Assembly (NCBI RefSeq): GCF_000236165.1
Contig: NZ_CM001373.1
Span: forward strand, 2,902,054 to 2,966,053
Direction: 5' to 3'
Length of the DNA: 64,000 bases
DNA from: Fluoribacter dumoffii NY 23
GTDB lineage: Bacteria > Pseudomonadota > Gammaproteobacteria > Legionellales > Legionellaceae
The notes under the pieces are model-generated. The model saw only the letters and a list, made by a program, of their open reading frames with translations, made no database searches and was not told the origin of the DNA. This document shows, piece by piece, positions 17,699 to 25,805 of the stretch; positions within the stretch are counted from its first letter, which is position 1, and the number at the start of each line of letters is the position of its first letter. A program made the translations under genes and the position numbers.

Positions 17699-19192
17699 AT
17701 GGGGAAGCAAATGCAAATAATTTTTTTGTTTTTGTCCTTGTGGACTCTTTCCGGTTGCAAGGTGGGACCTAATTTCCGTTTACCTGAAACACCCAAAAAC
17801 ATTCGTTATAATCACACCAATAAAACAGTTAGCGCTCCCAGCTCAGCAGGTACATCCCAGCATTTGAATTACAACCAGGATATCTCCAGCTCCTGGTGGA
17901 AAATTTTTCATTCCAAGGAATTAAATGCACTCATTGCTCAAGGCTTACACCATAATCCAACCGTAGAAATGAGTAAAGCCAGGTTACGTAAAGCACAGGC
18001 CAATCTACTTGCTGTAGTCGGCCCTGAATTGTTTCCTGTAGCAAGCACTCAATTTTTGGCGAGCCGGGAACGAAATACATTAATTGCAACTGGAATCAAT
18101 ATTACTCCGCTTCCAGGACAACAACAGCTTCCATTTAGGTTCAGAAATCAATTTGATCTCTATGGCGCCGGAATTAGTGTTTCTTATAACTTAGATATAT
18201 TTGGGGGAACCCGGCGTCAATTAGAAGCGTTACGAGCAGCAATAGATTATGAGCGCTTTGAACTGGAAGCATCCTACCTGGCATTAACCGGAAACATAGT
18301 AACAACCAGCATCATCATTGCTTCATTGCACGATCAATTAAAAACCATGGAGGACTTGATCGCATGTCAAAAGCACGCATTAAAACTAACTAAAAATAAC
18401 TATCACTTAGGACATGTTTCGCGTCTTAATGTACTGGAAAGCGAGAACCGTCTAAAAGAAACTTTAGCTAATTTGCCCCCCATTAGGAACAGTTTGGCAA
18501 AACAATATAATGCTCTCGCAGTGCTTATTGGCTCCCCACCGAATGCAAGCAATCTTCCTCATTTTAAACTGAGCAATTTACACCTGCCATCTGAGCTCCC
18601 GCTTAGTTTGCCTTCTGAATTAATAAAACAACGGCCAGATGTACGAAGTGCAGAATCAATATTACATAAATCCAGTGCCGAGATAGGTGTTGCAACAGCC
18701 AATTTATTCCCAAAATTTAATATCATAGGCAACTACGGTTGGTTTTCAACAACATTAAGTACCCTTTTTAATCCTATGAATAATGTATGGAGTTATGCCG
18801 GACAAGTGGCCCAGACTTTGTTAAAAGGCGGCGCTTTACGTGCACAACGAAAAATGGCCATTGCCGAATATGAATATGCCCTGGCCCAATATAGAAAAAT
18901 AATGATTGATGCGTTTGTGGACGTAGCAAATGTCCTCCATAGCCTCGAATATGACGCGGAATTGTTACAGGCCCAGGCTAATTCAGAAAAAAATTCCCTT
19001 CATCAACTTAATTTAATCAAAACCCAGTATCACCTGGGTAAAGTGAATTATTTGGCAGTCCTGCACGCAAAATCAGCATACTTAAAAAACCATTTAAATG
19101 TAATTCAAGCAGAAGCCGCCCGTTACACCGATACAGCCATGCTGTTTCAGGCTTTGGGAGGCGGCTGGTGGAACCGAAAGTCCCCTGCTTGA
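17699..19192 (+). CDS. NodT/OprM-family outer-membrane efflux lipoprotein (first of four)
   Basis: This 497-residue outer-membrane factor has lipobox LSGC (C20) followed by KVGPNF, the usual N-terminus of NodT-type proteins. It has two internal repeats of long helices and strands, with the conserved blocks IKQRPDVRSAES and IGVATANLFPKF, and it ends near LFQALGGGWW. Three copies would form the channel-tunnel through the outer membrane. It follows the adaptor by only four bases. Among the four such proteins in the window it looks closest to the one at 45779-47290 (shared RxDVR, GVATANLFP and GGGWW segments). Confidence 0.93.
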   Translation: MGKQMQIIFLFLSLWTLSGCKVGPNFRLPETPKNIRYNHTNKTVSAPSSAGTSQHLNYNQDISSSWWKIFHSKELNALIAQGLHHNPTVEMSKARLRKAQANLLAVVGPELFPVASTQFLASRERNTLIATGINITPLPGQQQLPFRFRNQFDLYGAGISVSYNLDIFGGTRRQLEALRAAIDYERFELEASYLALTGNIVTTSIIIASLHDQLKTMEDLIACQKHALKLTKNNYHLGHVSRLNVLESENRLKETLANLPPIRNSLAKQYNALAVLIGSPPNASNLPHFKLSNLHLPSELPLSLPSELIKQRPDVRSAESILHKSSAEIGVATANLFPKFNIIGNYGWFSTTLSTLFNPMNNVWSYAGQVAQTLLKGGALRAQRKMAIAEYEYALAQYRKIMIDAFVDVANVLHSLEYDAELLQAQANSEKNSLHQLNLIKTQYHLGKVNYLAVLHAKSAYLKNHLNVIQAEAARYTDTAMLFQALGGGWWNRKSPA

Positions 19193-19462
19193 TGAACTAT
19201 AGCCAAAATTAGTTCCTCATTACGTATTCTTTATTAACCAACTCTTCAAATATTTTTTGCTATTTATTTACTCTTGTTGGGTTATAAATGTTCTATACTG
19301 AGTATATCCTTGCATAGAAATAATAAAGCACGGGCGTTCTGGAACAATTCATTTGGAAAAAAGGACATTGAATTAGGATTTAAATTAATTTGGTGTAAAA
19401 GTGGTAACCTTTTTCAAGACAAGGCGTAGTCAGTTCATAGTATCTACAACTCTGTTTTTTTA

Positions 19463-20350
19463 ATGCGGGAGCCTTTATTCACCAAAAGATTTATAGGTGT
19501 TACGGTGAACAAGTTTAATTTCTCTTTTTGGAAAATCAGTTGGATTGATAGTGGTATAGTTTTAACTGGAATCAGCATTATTTTAGGTACCTGGATTATA
19601 GCTCTTTTATCCCCAACCCTTAGAGAAGGAATTTTAGGAGTTAACTGGTGGTATATTTCAATATTTTTACTAATTACCCTTCATATAACCTTAACCCTCC
19701 AAACCATTTATTTACATCGTTCTGAAACCCATAGGGCGGTAAAATTTCATCCTTTGCTAACCCATTTGTTTAGATTTTGGCTATGGCTATTTATTGGAGC
19801 AAAACGAAGGGAGTGGGTTGCAATCCATCACCTTCATCACAAGTATACGGATACACCAAAAGATCCTCATTCACCAGTGATTAACGGCCTTTTTAAAATG
19901 TTGCTTTATGGCCTTGAAGTGGTTCATGAAGCAAAAAAAAGTGATAGCGTCCGTACGTTTGAAATTCATGATTATGATTTTTTGGAAAAGAATTTGTATG
20001 AAAAACACGCTGAAAAAGGTCCAATTCTTTTATTATGTTTAGAAGTTCTTGCCCTGGGAATTTGGGCGGTACCTCTTTGGAGTATACAAATTATATTAGT
20101 ATCAATTATTACAACCTTTTATATTAATGGCATGGCGCATACTGTCGGATATAGGAGTTATAATACGAATGACAACTCAAAAAATATTTGTAGACTCGGT
20201 GTCCTTGGATGTGGGGAAGAGTTACATAATAATCATCATGCCAATCCTGCAAGCGCCAATTTTTCCCATAGAAAAGATGAATTCGATTTAGGGTGGTTTT
20301 ATATCCAAAAATTAGTGGCACTGAAATTGGCATCCGTACGTAAAGAATAA
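19463..20350 (+). CDS. Membrane fatty-acid (acyl-CoA delta-9 type) desaturase
   Basis: This 295-residue di-iron membrane enzyme introduces a double bond into acyl chains. All three histidine clusters are visible: HRSETH (85-90), HHLHH (122-126) and HNNHH (about 255), and hydrophobic pairs of helices lie between them. The arrangement matches the stearoyl-CoA/DesC branch. It is transcribed alone after a 270-base gap containing a possible TATACT -10 element but no clear -35. The ATG at 19463 is the first start; a GTG at 19505 would remove 14 residues. It probably adjusts membrane fluidity, for example in the cold. Confidence 0.9.
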   Translation: MREPLFTKRFIGVTVNKFNFSFWKISWIDSGIVLTGISIILGTWIIALLSPTLREGILGVNWWYISIFLLITLHITLTLQTIYLHRSETHRAVKFHPLLTHLFRFWLWLFIGAKRREWVAIHHLHHKYTDTPKDPHSPVINGLFKMLLYGLEVVHEAKKSDSVRTFEIHDYDFLEKNLYEKHAEKGPILLLCLEVLALGIWAVPLWSIQIILVSIITTFYINGMAHTVGYRSYNTNDNSKNICRLGVLGCGEELHNNHHANPASANFSHRKDEFDLGWFYIQKLVALKLASVRKE

Positions 20351-20420
20351 AAATAGAATACAGGTATGGAAGTGCAAAAGTTGGAATGAGGCAATAATGT
20401 TTTCTTTTTCTGAAAATACC

Positions 20421-21296
20421 TTACTTTTTTAGATCAAAATTTACTGCGTCATTTGAAGACAAGTTTGTCCCGGAAATTAAATCCCCTAGTGATTTTTCAC
20501 GTAACACGATGCTAAAAAAACTTATTCCTATTCCTGTTGCCCAACGCCAGGCATATTCCCGGGCAGAAGGAGGAGATATATTATTCAAACATTCCAATTC
20601 GCTCTTGCTGGGATGCAATTCCCGCAGTGAGTTCACGTATGTAGTAATTACATGAGCTACTTTCGGAGACATTTCAGTTTGTTTATACAAATAGCCAAGA
20701 AAACGTTTTGCCATACTTAATCGTGCACTATAAAGTTCATCGTCTTTTATTTTGATGCGTTCCAGGTGCAAAATATAATCTTCAAGAAGATATCTGGGCG
20801 CAGTAACCGCATTGATTTTTGCAAATGCATCCACCACTTCTTTTTCATCGGCGCTTTCTACCCACTCATAAAACTGCATTTGCGCATCTTCTAATCTCTT
20901 TTCATAAGTAAATGGATTTAGCTGGGCAAGTTTTTCACCAATTAATTTATCTATTGTCCGTCCTGTAATCTGGTTCTGTGATAATCTTTGTATATCCATT
21001 GCAGATTTCTGAAAAACCATACATAGAAATAAGGCTTGGCTAATTATTTTAAGCGAATAGTCCAATTTTCCTTGTAAAGGCTTGGACTCCATCTCAAATA
21101 CAGCCTGCAAGATCGCTAGTTTTTTTGCATCTTCCTCAGAATAACTATGGCTTAACCATTCAAAAATCAACACATTTACTAAGTCGTCTGCGCCTTTAGT
21201 CTCATATTTCTTCGTAATAAAATCGACCCATTGCAAAAAAAGAAGGTAATGTCCTTCCCGCAGAGCATTGATGTATTCAGAACTGGATGAAAGCAT
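20421..21296 (-). CDS. Protein of unknown function (291 aa)
   Basis: I do not recognise this 291-residue protein. It has no signal peptide and no clear membrane segment, and is predicted mostly helical, with a charged, leucine-rich middle (IDKLIGEKLAQLNPF, YEKRLEDAQMQFYEW). A WRWATGIGISFFSIVL stretch near residue 250 is weakly hydrophobic, and the tail is polar (TNLSSNDAVNFDLKK). It is flanked by a desaturase and a small secreted protein and stands alone on the minus strand. In a Legionella-like genome a lone helical protein of this kind could be a Dot/Icm substrate, but nothing in the sequence proves it. Confidence 0.6.
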   Translation of the reverse strand: MLSSSSEYINALREGHYLLFLQWVDFITKKYETKGADDLVNVLIFEWLSHSYSEEDAKKLAILQAVFEMESKPLQGKLDYSLKIISQALFLCMVFQKSAMDIQRLSQNQITGRTIDKLIGEKLAQLNPFTYEKRLEDAQMQFYEWVESADEKEVVDAFAKINAVTAPRYLLEDYILHLERIKIKDDELYSARLSMAKRFLGYLYKQTEMSPKVAHVITTYVNSLRELHPSKSELECLNNISPPSAREYAWRWATGIGISFFSIVLREKSLGDLISGTNLSSNDAVNFDLKK

Positions 21297-21368
21297 GACG
21301 ATCCTTGACTGCTTTTTTAGAATTTTATCCTATACTTAAAAAACAAAAACATGCAAGTGGTGCACACT

Positions 21369-21650
21369 ATGAACAGGAAGTGGTATGTAACTATTGCTTT
21401 ATCTCTTTTACCTTTGAATCTGGCGTTCGCAAATTGTGATTTAACCCAATTTCGTTGGGAGTGTGATTTGCCCGTTCAAGTCAAACCCAAACCCGGAGCC
21501 ACGTCACTTGTATATTGTGGCAATTCTTATGGCTACATCACCAAACAAGAGTACGACATATTGGCGCGTTATCAACGAGCCAATGTGAACATGGTATTGA
21601 ATATTAATGGTGAATACATAGACAGTCCTTGTATCGGCGCGCAAAGATAG
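21369..21650 (+). CDS. Small secreted protein with four cysteines, unknown function
   Basis: This 93-residue protein has a clear signal peptide (cleavage likely after NLAFA, residue 21). The mature part has about 72 residues and holds cysteines at 23, 32, 50 and 88, enough for two disulfides, which suits a periplasmic or secreted protein. The blocks WECDLPVQ and [17 protein letters not shown] are distinctive, but I cannot name a family. I chose the ATG at 21369, which directly begins the basic part of the signal peptide. It is divergent from the unknown 291-residue gene. Confidence 0.65.
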   Translation: MNRKWYVTIALSLLPLNLAFANCDLTQFRWECDLPVQVKPKPGATSLVYCGNSYGYITKQEYDILARYQRANVNMVLNINGEYIDSPCIGAQR

Positions 21651-21697
21651 TACAATCACCGCCAATCTATCCCTATTAATTTATATATTTGGGAAAT

Positions 21698-21777
21698 ATC
21701 CTAGCCTGGGTGCGGCATAGCGGCATCCGGGATTTTGAAGTTGAGTTTTCCCGGGGCCGCTGCGTTGCAACCAGGAT
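21698..21777. repeat. Two inverted REP-like units (BIME-like intergenic element)
   Basis: Unit 1 (21705-21732) and the reverse complement of unit 2 (21749-21775) share CCTGG, TGC, AGCGGC and CGGGA in the same order. The two copies therefore face each other across a 16-base spacer, and each can fold on itself. The GC-rich element contrasts with the AT-rich surroundings and lies in the gap before the metalloprotease gene. It resembles bacterial REP/BIME elements. Confidence 0.55.
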
Positions 21778-21795
21778 ACAAGTAAGACTAATGAG

Positions 21796-22485
21796 ATGAT
21801 CATTGAAATCGATGGTATTCCCATAGAAATATTAAGAAAAAAAATTAAAAATATGCACTTACGCATTTATCCTCCTGATGGATTAGTGAAGGTAAGTGCG
21901 CCTCAGAGATTGAGTGAGCAGCTTATAAGGCAAAGCCTTGCCTCTAAAAGCACATGGATTCATCAACAAAGAGAGCGTATTCGTAACCGTTCTGCAGGCG
22001 AGGAGTGCACATTTGCAACGGGCTCTACAGTACCCTTCTTAGGAAAAAAATATTTATTAATCATTGAAGAGCATAATGGGCCAACACAAATCAGGATTAA
22101 TGATGCGATCATGCGCTGTTACAGTCCGCCTGATAGTTCCCCCCACCTGATACAAGCCATTATTGAGCGCTGGTACAAAAATCAAATGCAGATACTTTTA
22201 CCTGATCTGATTGAACATTGGGAAAGAATTATAGGAGTTAAAGTAGTTGAATGGGGAATAAGAAAAATGAAGACCCGCTGGGGTTCCTGTAATACCAAAG
22301 CCGCGAGGATTTGGTTGAATCTTAATCTCATAAAAAAACCCGCGACGTGTTTGGAGTATGTTCTTGTCCATGAATTGATCCATTTGCTAGAACCCAGTCA
22401 TAATAAAAGATTTTATCAGTTAATGAGCCAATTTATGCCCCAGTGGCGAGAATTTGAATACCAACTTGAAGGACGTGTGCTGTGA
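21796..22485 (+). CDS. YgjP/DUF45-type zinc metallopeptidase
   Basis: This 229-residue protein is of the YgjP-like (DUF45, M48-related) family. The zinc site H192-E193-x2-H196 lies in VHELIHLLEPSH with a further H202, and the family signature MKTRWGSC is at 158-165. The N-terminal domain (about 1-140) has the usual YPPDGLVKVSAP strand block. The cytosolic function is largely unknown; relatives sit in SprT-like or restriction contexts. Its TGA overlaps the GTG start of the 2OG oxygenase (GTGA), so the two are made together. Confidence 0.9.
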   Translation: MIIEIDGIPIEILRKKIKNMHLRIYPPDGLVKVSAPQRLSEQLIRQSLASKSTWIHQQRERIRNRSAGEECTFATGSTVPFLGKKYLLIIEEHNGPTQIRINDAIMRCYSPPDSSPHLIQAIIERWYKNQMQILLPDLIEHWERIIGVKVVEWGIRKMKTRWGSCNTKAARIWLNLNLIKKPATCLEYVLVHELIHLLEPSHNKRFYQLMSQFMPQWREFEYQLEGRVL

Positions 22486-23144
22486 TTGAATCAGAACAAC
22501 TTATTCACAACCTTTGTACCCAGGGTTTTTATATTATCGATGACTTTTTAGATCTCAGTGAATGTCACTCTTTGCTTGATACAGCCCGAAAATCCTATGA
22601 ACAGGGGTTATTTCGCAGGGCTAAAATCGGTCTTAAACTCGAGTCGCACAAGAATGATATTATTCGTTCTGATGAAATATTCTGGCTAAACGAAAATGAA
22701 ACCAATCCCGCGATACAAATCTTTTTGGAAAAAATAAAGCAATTAGCCCGCATATTGAATGAGTCCCTCTTTTTGGGTTTGCATGAATTCGAAACCCATT
22801 TCGCTGCCTATCAGCCCGGAACTTTTTATAAAAAACATGTGGACCAATTTGCGGCGCAAAAAACCCGAAAGATTTCTTGTGTGTATTATTTAAATAAGAA
22901 CTGGAATCCAGAGTATGGAGGGGAATTAAAGCTCTACACTAAGGAAGAGAAATTGATCAAGGAGGTACACCCCCTGGAAAATCGTTTCATTTGTTTTAAT
23001 AGTGAATTACCCCATGAAGTTTGCGTTACCCATCAGCCTCGATACAGTATTACCGGGTGGATGAAAACCCATTCACATTTTTTATTAAACAGAAGCGAGT
23101 TCTCAAATAGGCAAGCAAATTGTAATGCAACAGAATCTACATGA
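22482..23144 (+). CDS. 2-oxoglutarate/Fe(II)-dependent oxygenase (prolyl-hydroxylase-like)
   Basis: This 220-residue jelly-roll oxygenase has iron ligands H119 and D121 in KKHVDQF and H178 in LPHEV, with 2-oxoglutarate-binding R187 in QPRYSITGW. The block SCVYYLNKNWNPEYGGELKLY is typical of the EGL-9/P4H-like bacterial branch. It hydroxylates a protein or small molecule that cannot be read from sequence. Prolyl hydroxylases acting on translation factors are a known bacterial use of this fold. The GTG start overlaps the metallopeptidase stop. Confidence 0.88.
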   Translation: MIESEQLIHNLCTQGFYIIDDFLDLSECHSLLDTARKSYEQGLFRRAKIGLKLESHKNDIIRSDEIFWLNENETNPAIQIFLEKIKQLARILNESLFLGLHEFETHFAAYQPGTFYKKHVDQFAAQKTRKISCVYYLNKNWNPEYGGELKLYTKEEKLIKEVHPLENRFICFNSELPHEVCVTHQPRYSITGWMKTHSHFLLNRSEFSNRQANCNATEST

Positions 23145-23173
23145 CTTGCTCGCGGAATACCGTAATTATTGTG

Positions 23174-23179
23174 TATAAT
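23174..23179 (+). promoter_or_regulatory. Possible -10 element of the YadGH-like ABC operon
   Basis: A perfect TATAAT lies 25 bases before the ATG at 23205, in the 60-base gap after the oxygenase gene. No good -35 hexamer is found at 16-18 bases, so the promoter may be weak or activator-dependent. Confidence 0.3.
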
Positions 23180-23204
23180 GAAATTTTAATTCATTACATC
23201 CCAT

Positions 23205-24119
23205 ATGCATGCCTTAGACATCAAACAGTTATATAAAACCTATGCCAATGGTGTACAGGCACTAAAAGGTATCGATTTAACCATAGATACAGGGGACTTT
23301 TTCGCCTTATTAGGTGCGAATGGCGCAGGAAAGTCGACTACTATCGGTTTAATTACTACCCTACTTAATAAGACCTCTGGCAGTATCAGCATTCACGGCT
23401 ATGACTTGGATAAAGAACCTGAGAAAGCCAAATCCTGTTTAGGACTGGTTCCCCAGGAAATTAATCTTAATATTTTTGAAACGAGTGAACAAATTCTTCT
23501 AAATCAGGCAGGATACTACGGAATCTCCCGAAAGCAGGCCCAACCCCGAGTTGAATCACTTTTGCAACAATTAGGTCTTTGGGAAAAAAGAGACTCCATA
23601 GCCCGCCATTTATCAGGTGGAATGAAACGCCGCCTGATGATCGCCAGAGCGTTAATTCATCAACCCAAAGTTTTAATCCTTGATGAACCCACAGCAGGCG
23701 TCGATATCGAAATCCGGCATAGCATGTGGGAATTTCTTACCCGCACCAATGCAGAAGGCACTACAATTATTCTCACCACCCATTATCTAGAGGAAGCAGA
23801 ACAATTGTGCAAAAACATTGCAATTATCGATAAAGGGGAAATTATCAAAAATTCATCGATGAAAGCTTTGTTGCAAACATTGCGCCATCAAACTTTTATT
23901 TTCAATACAGAAAATCGCATCGAATCTCTGCCCGATTTACATCCATTTAAGCCGACTCTGATTGATAGCACCACGATAGAACTACGGGTTGATAACAATT
24001 TAAACTTAAATGATGCTTTTGCGCTTTTGACCCAACACGGGATAAAAATTCATAGTATGCGCAATAAAACCAATCGCTTGGAAGAACTCTTTTTGGATCT
24101 TATAAAAAATGGCCATTAA
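23205..24119 (+). CDS. ABC transporter ATPase (YadG-like)
   Basis: This 304-residue ATPase has Walker A GANGAGKSTTIGL (near residue 38), signature LSGGMKRRLMIARAL, Walker B VLILDEPTAGVD and H-loop TTHYLEEAE. The C-terminal 80 residues form a small regulatory domain as in YadG, DrrA and NodI-type exporters. It overlaps the permease gene by 11 bases, forming a two-gene operon. No adaptor or outer-membrane gene accompanies it, so it is a plain inner-membrane exporter of unknown substrate. Confidence 0.92.
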   Translation: MHALDIKQLYKTYANGVQALKGIDLTIDTGDFFALLGANGAGKSTTIGLITTLLNKTSGSISIHGYDLDKEPEKAKSCLGLVPQEINLNIFETSEQILLNQAGYYGISRKQAQPRVESLLQQLGLWEKRDSIARHLSGGMKRRLMIARALIHQPKVLILDEPTAGVDIEIRHSMWEFLTRTNAEGTTIILTTHYLEEAEQLCKNIAIIDKGEIIKNSSMKALLQTLRHQTFIFNTENRIESLPDLHPFKPTLIDSTTIELRVDNNLNLNDAFALLTQHGIKIHSMRNKTNRLEELFLDLIKNGH

Positions 24120-24882
24120 AAAACAAGCAGTCGCTTTATATACTTTGGTACGACGTGAGTTGGTGCGCATGTTTCGCATTGCCAGTCAAGTCTTTTTACC
24201 TCCAGTGATTACCACTACCCTTTATTTTCTCATCTTCGGGAGTTTAATAGGTCCCCGAATCGGCTCGATTGAAGGAGTGAGCTATCCCATGTTCATTGCT
24301 CCGGGGTTAATCATGATGTCGGTTATAGTGAACTCCTACGGCAATGTATCCTCCTCTCTGTATAGCGTTCGCTTTCAAAAAAGCATCGAGGAAATGCTTG
24401 TCAGCCCTATGCATAACAGTCTATTGCTTTTGGGATATGTTTTAGGAGGAGTATTTAGAGGCTTAATCGTAGCTGCTTTGGTATATATTATTGCCAGTTT
24501 TTTTCTGACGGTTGAACTCAGTCATTTGCCGATGACGTTACTTGTTGTGTTGCTGGTATCTGCTGTATTTTCCTTGGCAGGCTTCACAAATGCCATGGTT
24601 GCGCGGAATTTTGATGATATTATGATTATTCCAACCTTTGTACTCACCCCACTTACCTACCTGGGAGGGGTATTCTACAGCATTAATATGCTCCCTGAAT
24701 TCTGGCAGAAAGTATCATCTCTTAATCCTATTTTATACATGGTAAATGCGCTGAGAAAAGCCATGATAGGTCAAAGTGAAGTCAATATCACGTTGGCAAT
24801 GGGGATCATTGTACTCATGCTGGTCTTACTTACCCTTCTTAATATGATTTTATTAAAAAAAGGTGTAGGTTTTCGCGAATAA
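24109..24882 (+). CDS. ABC-2 type transporter permease (YadH-like)
   Basis: This 257-residue permease has six hydrophobic segments and an amphipathic N-terminus (LVRRELVRMFRIASQV). The ABC-2 signature region is ARNFDDIMIIPTFVLTPLTYLGGVFY, and the block QKSIEEMLVSPM lies in the coupling loop. It pairs with the overlapping upstream ATPase, with start ATG inside the end of that gene. It is shorter than the 377-residue permeases at 12.5-16.6 kb and lacks their large extracytoplasmic domain. Confidence 0.92.
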   Translation: MAIKKQAVALYTLVRRELVRMFRIASQVFLPPVITTTLYFLIFGSLIGPRIGSIEGVSYPMFIAPGLIMMSVIVNSYGNVSSSLYSVRFQKSIEEMLVSPMHNSLLLLGYVLGGVFRGLIVAALVYIIASFFLTVELSHLPMTLLVVLLVSAVFSLAGFTNAMVARNFDDIMIIPTFVLTPLTYLGGVFYSINMLPEFWQKVSSLNPILYMVNALRKAMIGQSEVNITLAMGIIVLMLVLLTLLNMILLKKGVGFRE

Positions 24883-24892
24883 CCAGAAAAAC

Positions 24893-24922
24893 TCCTGGGT
24901 GAGGGCTGCGCTTCACCCAGGA
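24893..24922. terminator. Perfect 10-base-pair hairpin after the ABC operon
   Basis: TCCTGGGTGA (24893-24902) and TCACCCAGGA (24913-24922) are perfect complements around a 10-base GC-rich loop. The hairpin sits 11 bases after the permease stop and just before the convergent FecR gene. There is no T-run, so it is either a processing or stall structure or a member of the same palindrome family as the hairpin at 6018-6042. Confidence 0.45.
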
Positions 24923-24935
24923 TAAGATACAGATG

Positions 24936-25673
24936 CTAGACGGTACCAAAAATCTGACAAATTAAAGAAATATCAGCTATAGTAGCAGCTTGCGCAGCTT
25001 GGGTTGAAACAGAAGTAGATGTTGCGGTGACTTGTGCTGTGGAAAGATAGGTAATACTGTCTACACCACTGCCGCTATCATTCGTAACAGTCTTTCCCGC
25101 CTCCGTAGTCATTGAAACCACATCCCCGGTACTTGTTGCCACCTCCCCTTCTTTAGGGAATGGAGCATTAACTATTTTATCTGCCGTAACACGAACACTT
25201 GCCCCTGGGCGAAGAAATTCATTTCTTGCCAAAACAAGTCCTTCAATTACCTGGACGTAAGTCATTTTAGGAGAAGCCACATACACTCGAACATCTGTGC
25301 CAAGTATTGCAAGCGATAAAATGGGCGTTTTAAGCGATTCCTTAATTTTTTCCGGCGTTTTTATCTCAATCTTGCCCTTACTCAATTCTGCCTTGATTTG
25401 TACCGATTCTTTAGGTGCATAGGCAAGAATTTTATAATTCGAATTTTCTCCTATACTCACCAATGCTCCATTGGAATATTGCAGGTTTGCTGCAGCGGAA
25501 TCGCCGGTAATCACCTCCTCGCCCACCTCAACAGCAGAACCTCGAGTAATGGCACGCTCGCCCCCCTTATGCTGGGCCACGACCTTTTTTTGCGTGAATA
25601 AAACAGTGGCGGCAGATTGGGCAAAAACCTGGCTGGCCAACATTATTAATCCTGTAGCTATTACTTTTTTCAT
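24936..25673 (-). CDS. Secreted FecR-domain protein
   Basis: This 245-residue protein has a signal peptide (MKKVIATGLIMLASQVFA). The FecR domain covers about residues 20-150: a strand rich in glycine and valine (RGSAVEVGEEVITGDS), then NGALVSIGENSNYKIL and the closing AILGTDVRVYV. The C-terminal part is Thr/Ser/Ala-rich and low in complexity. I took the ATG at 25673 because it starts the signal peptide. It is the third gene of the barrel-cyclase-FecR set. Proteins of this type with CHASE2 cyclases occur together in many proteobacteria, presumably for periplasmic sensing. Confidence 0.85.
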   Translation of the reverse strand: MKKVIATGLIMLASQVFAQSAATVLFTQKKVVAQHKGGERAITRGSAVEVGEEVITGDSAAANLQYSNGALVSIGENSNYKILAYAPKESVQIKAELSKGKIEIKTPEKIKESLKTPILSLAILGTDVRVYVASPKMTYVQVIEGLVLARNEFLRPGASVRVTADKIVNAPFPKEGEVATSTGDVVSMTTEAGKTVTNDSGSGVDSITYLSTAQVTATSTSVSTQAAQAATIADISLICQIFGTV

Positions 25674-25805
25674 ATAGATTCCCATACAATTTTTAATTAA
25701 AAGGAGTTATAAGTACTGAAAATAGGGCAATATAAAACAACGGGTATTTATACTTTTGGGTTTAGCAGATTCTTTCATCAGTCCATCCTTAGCCTTTGAA
25801 AACAA

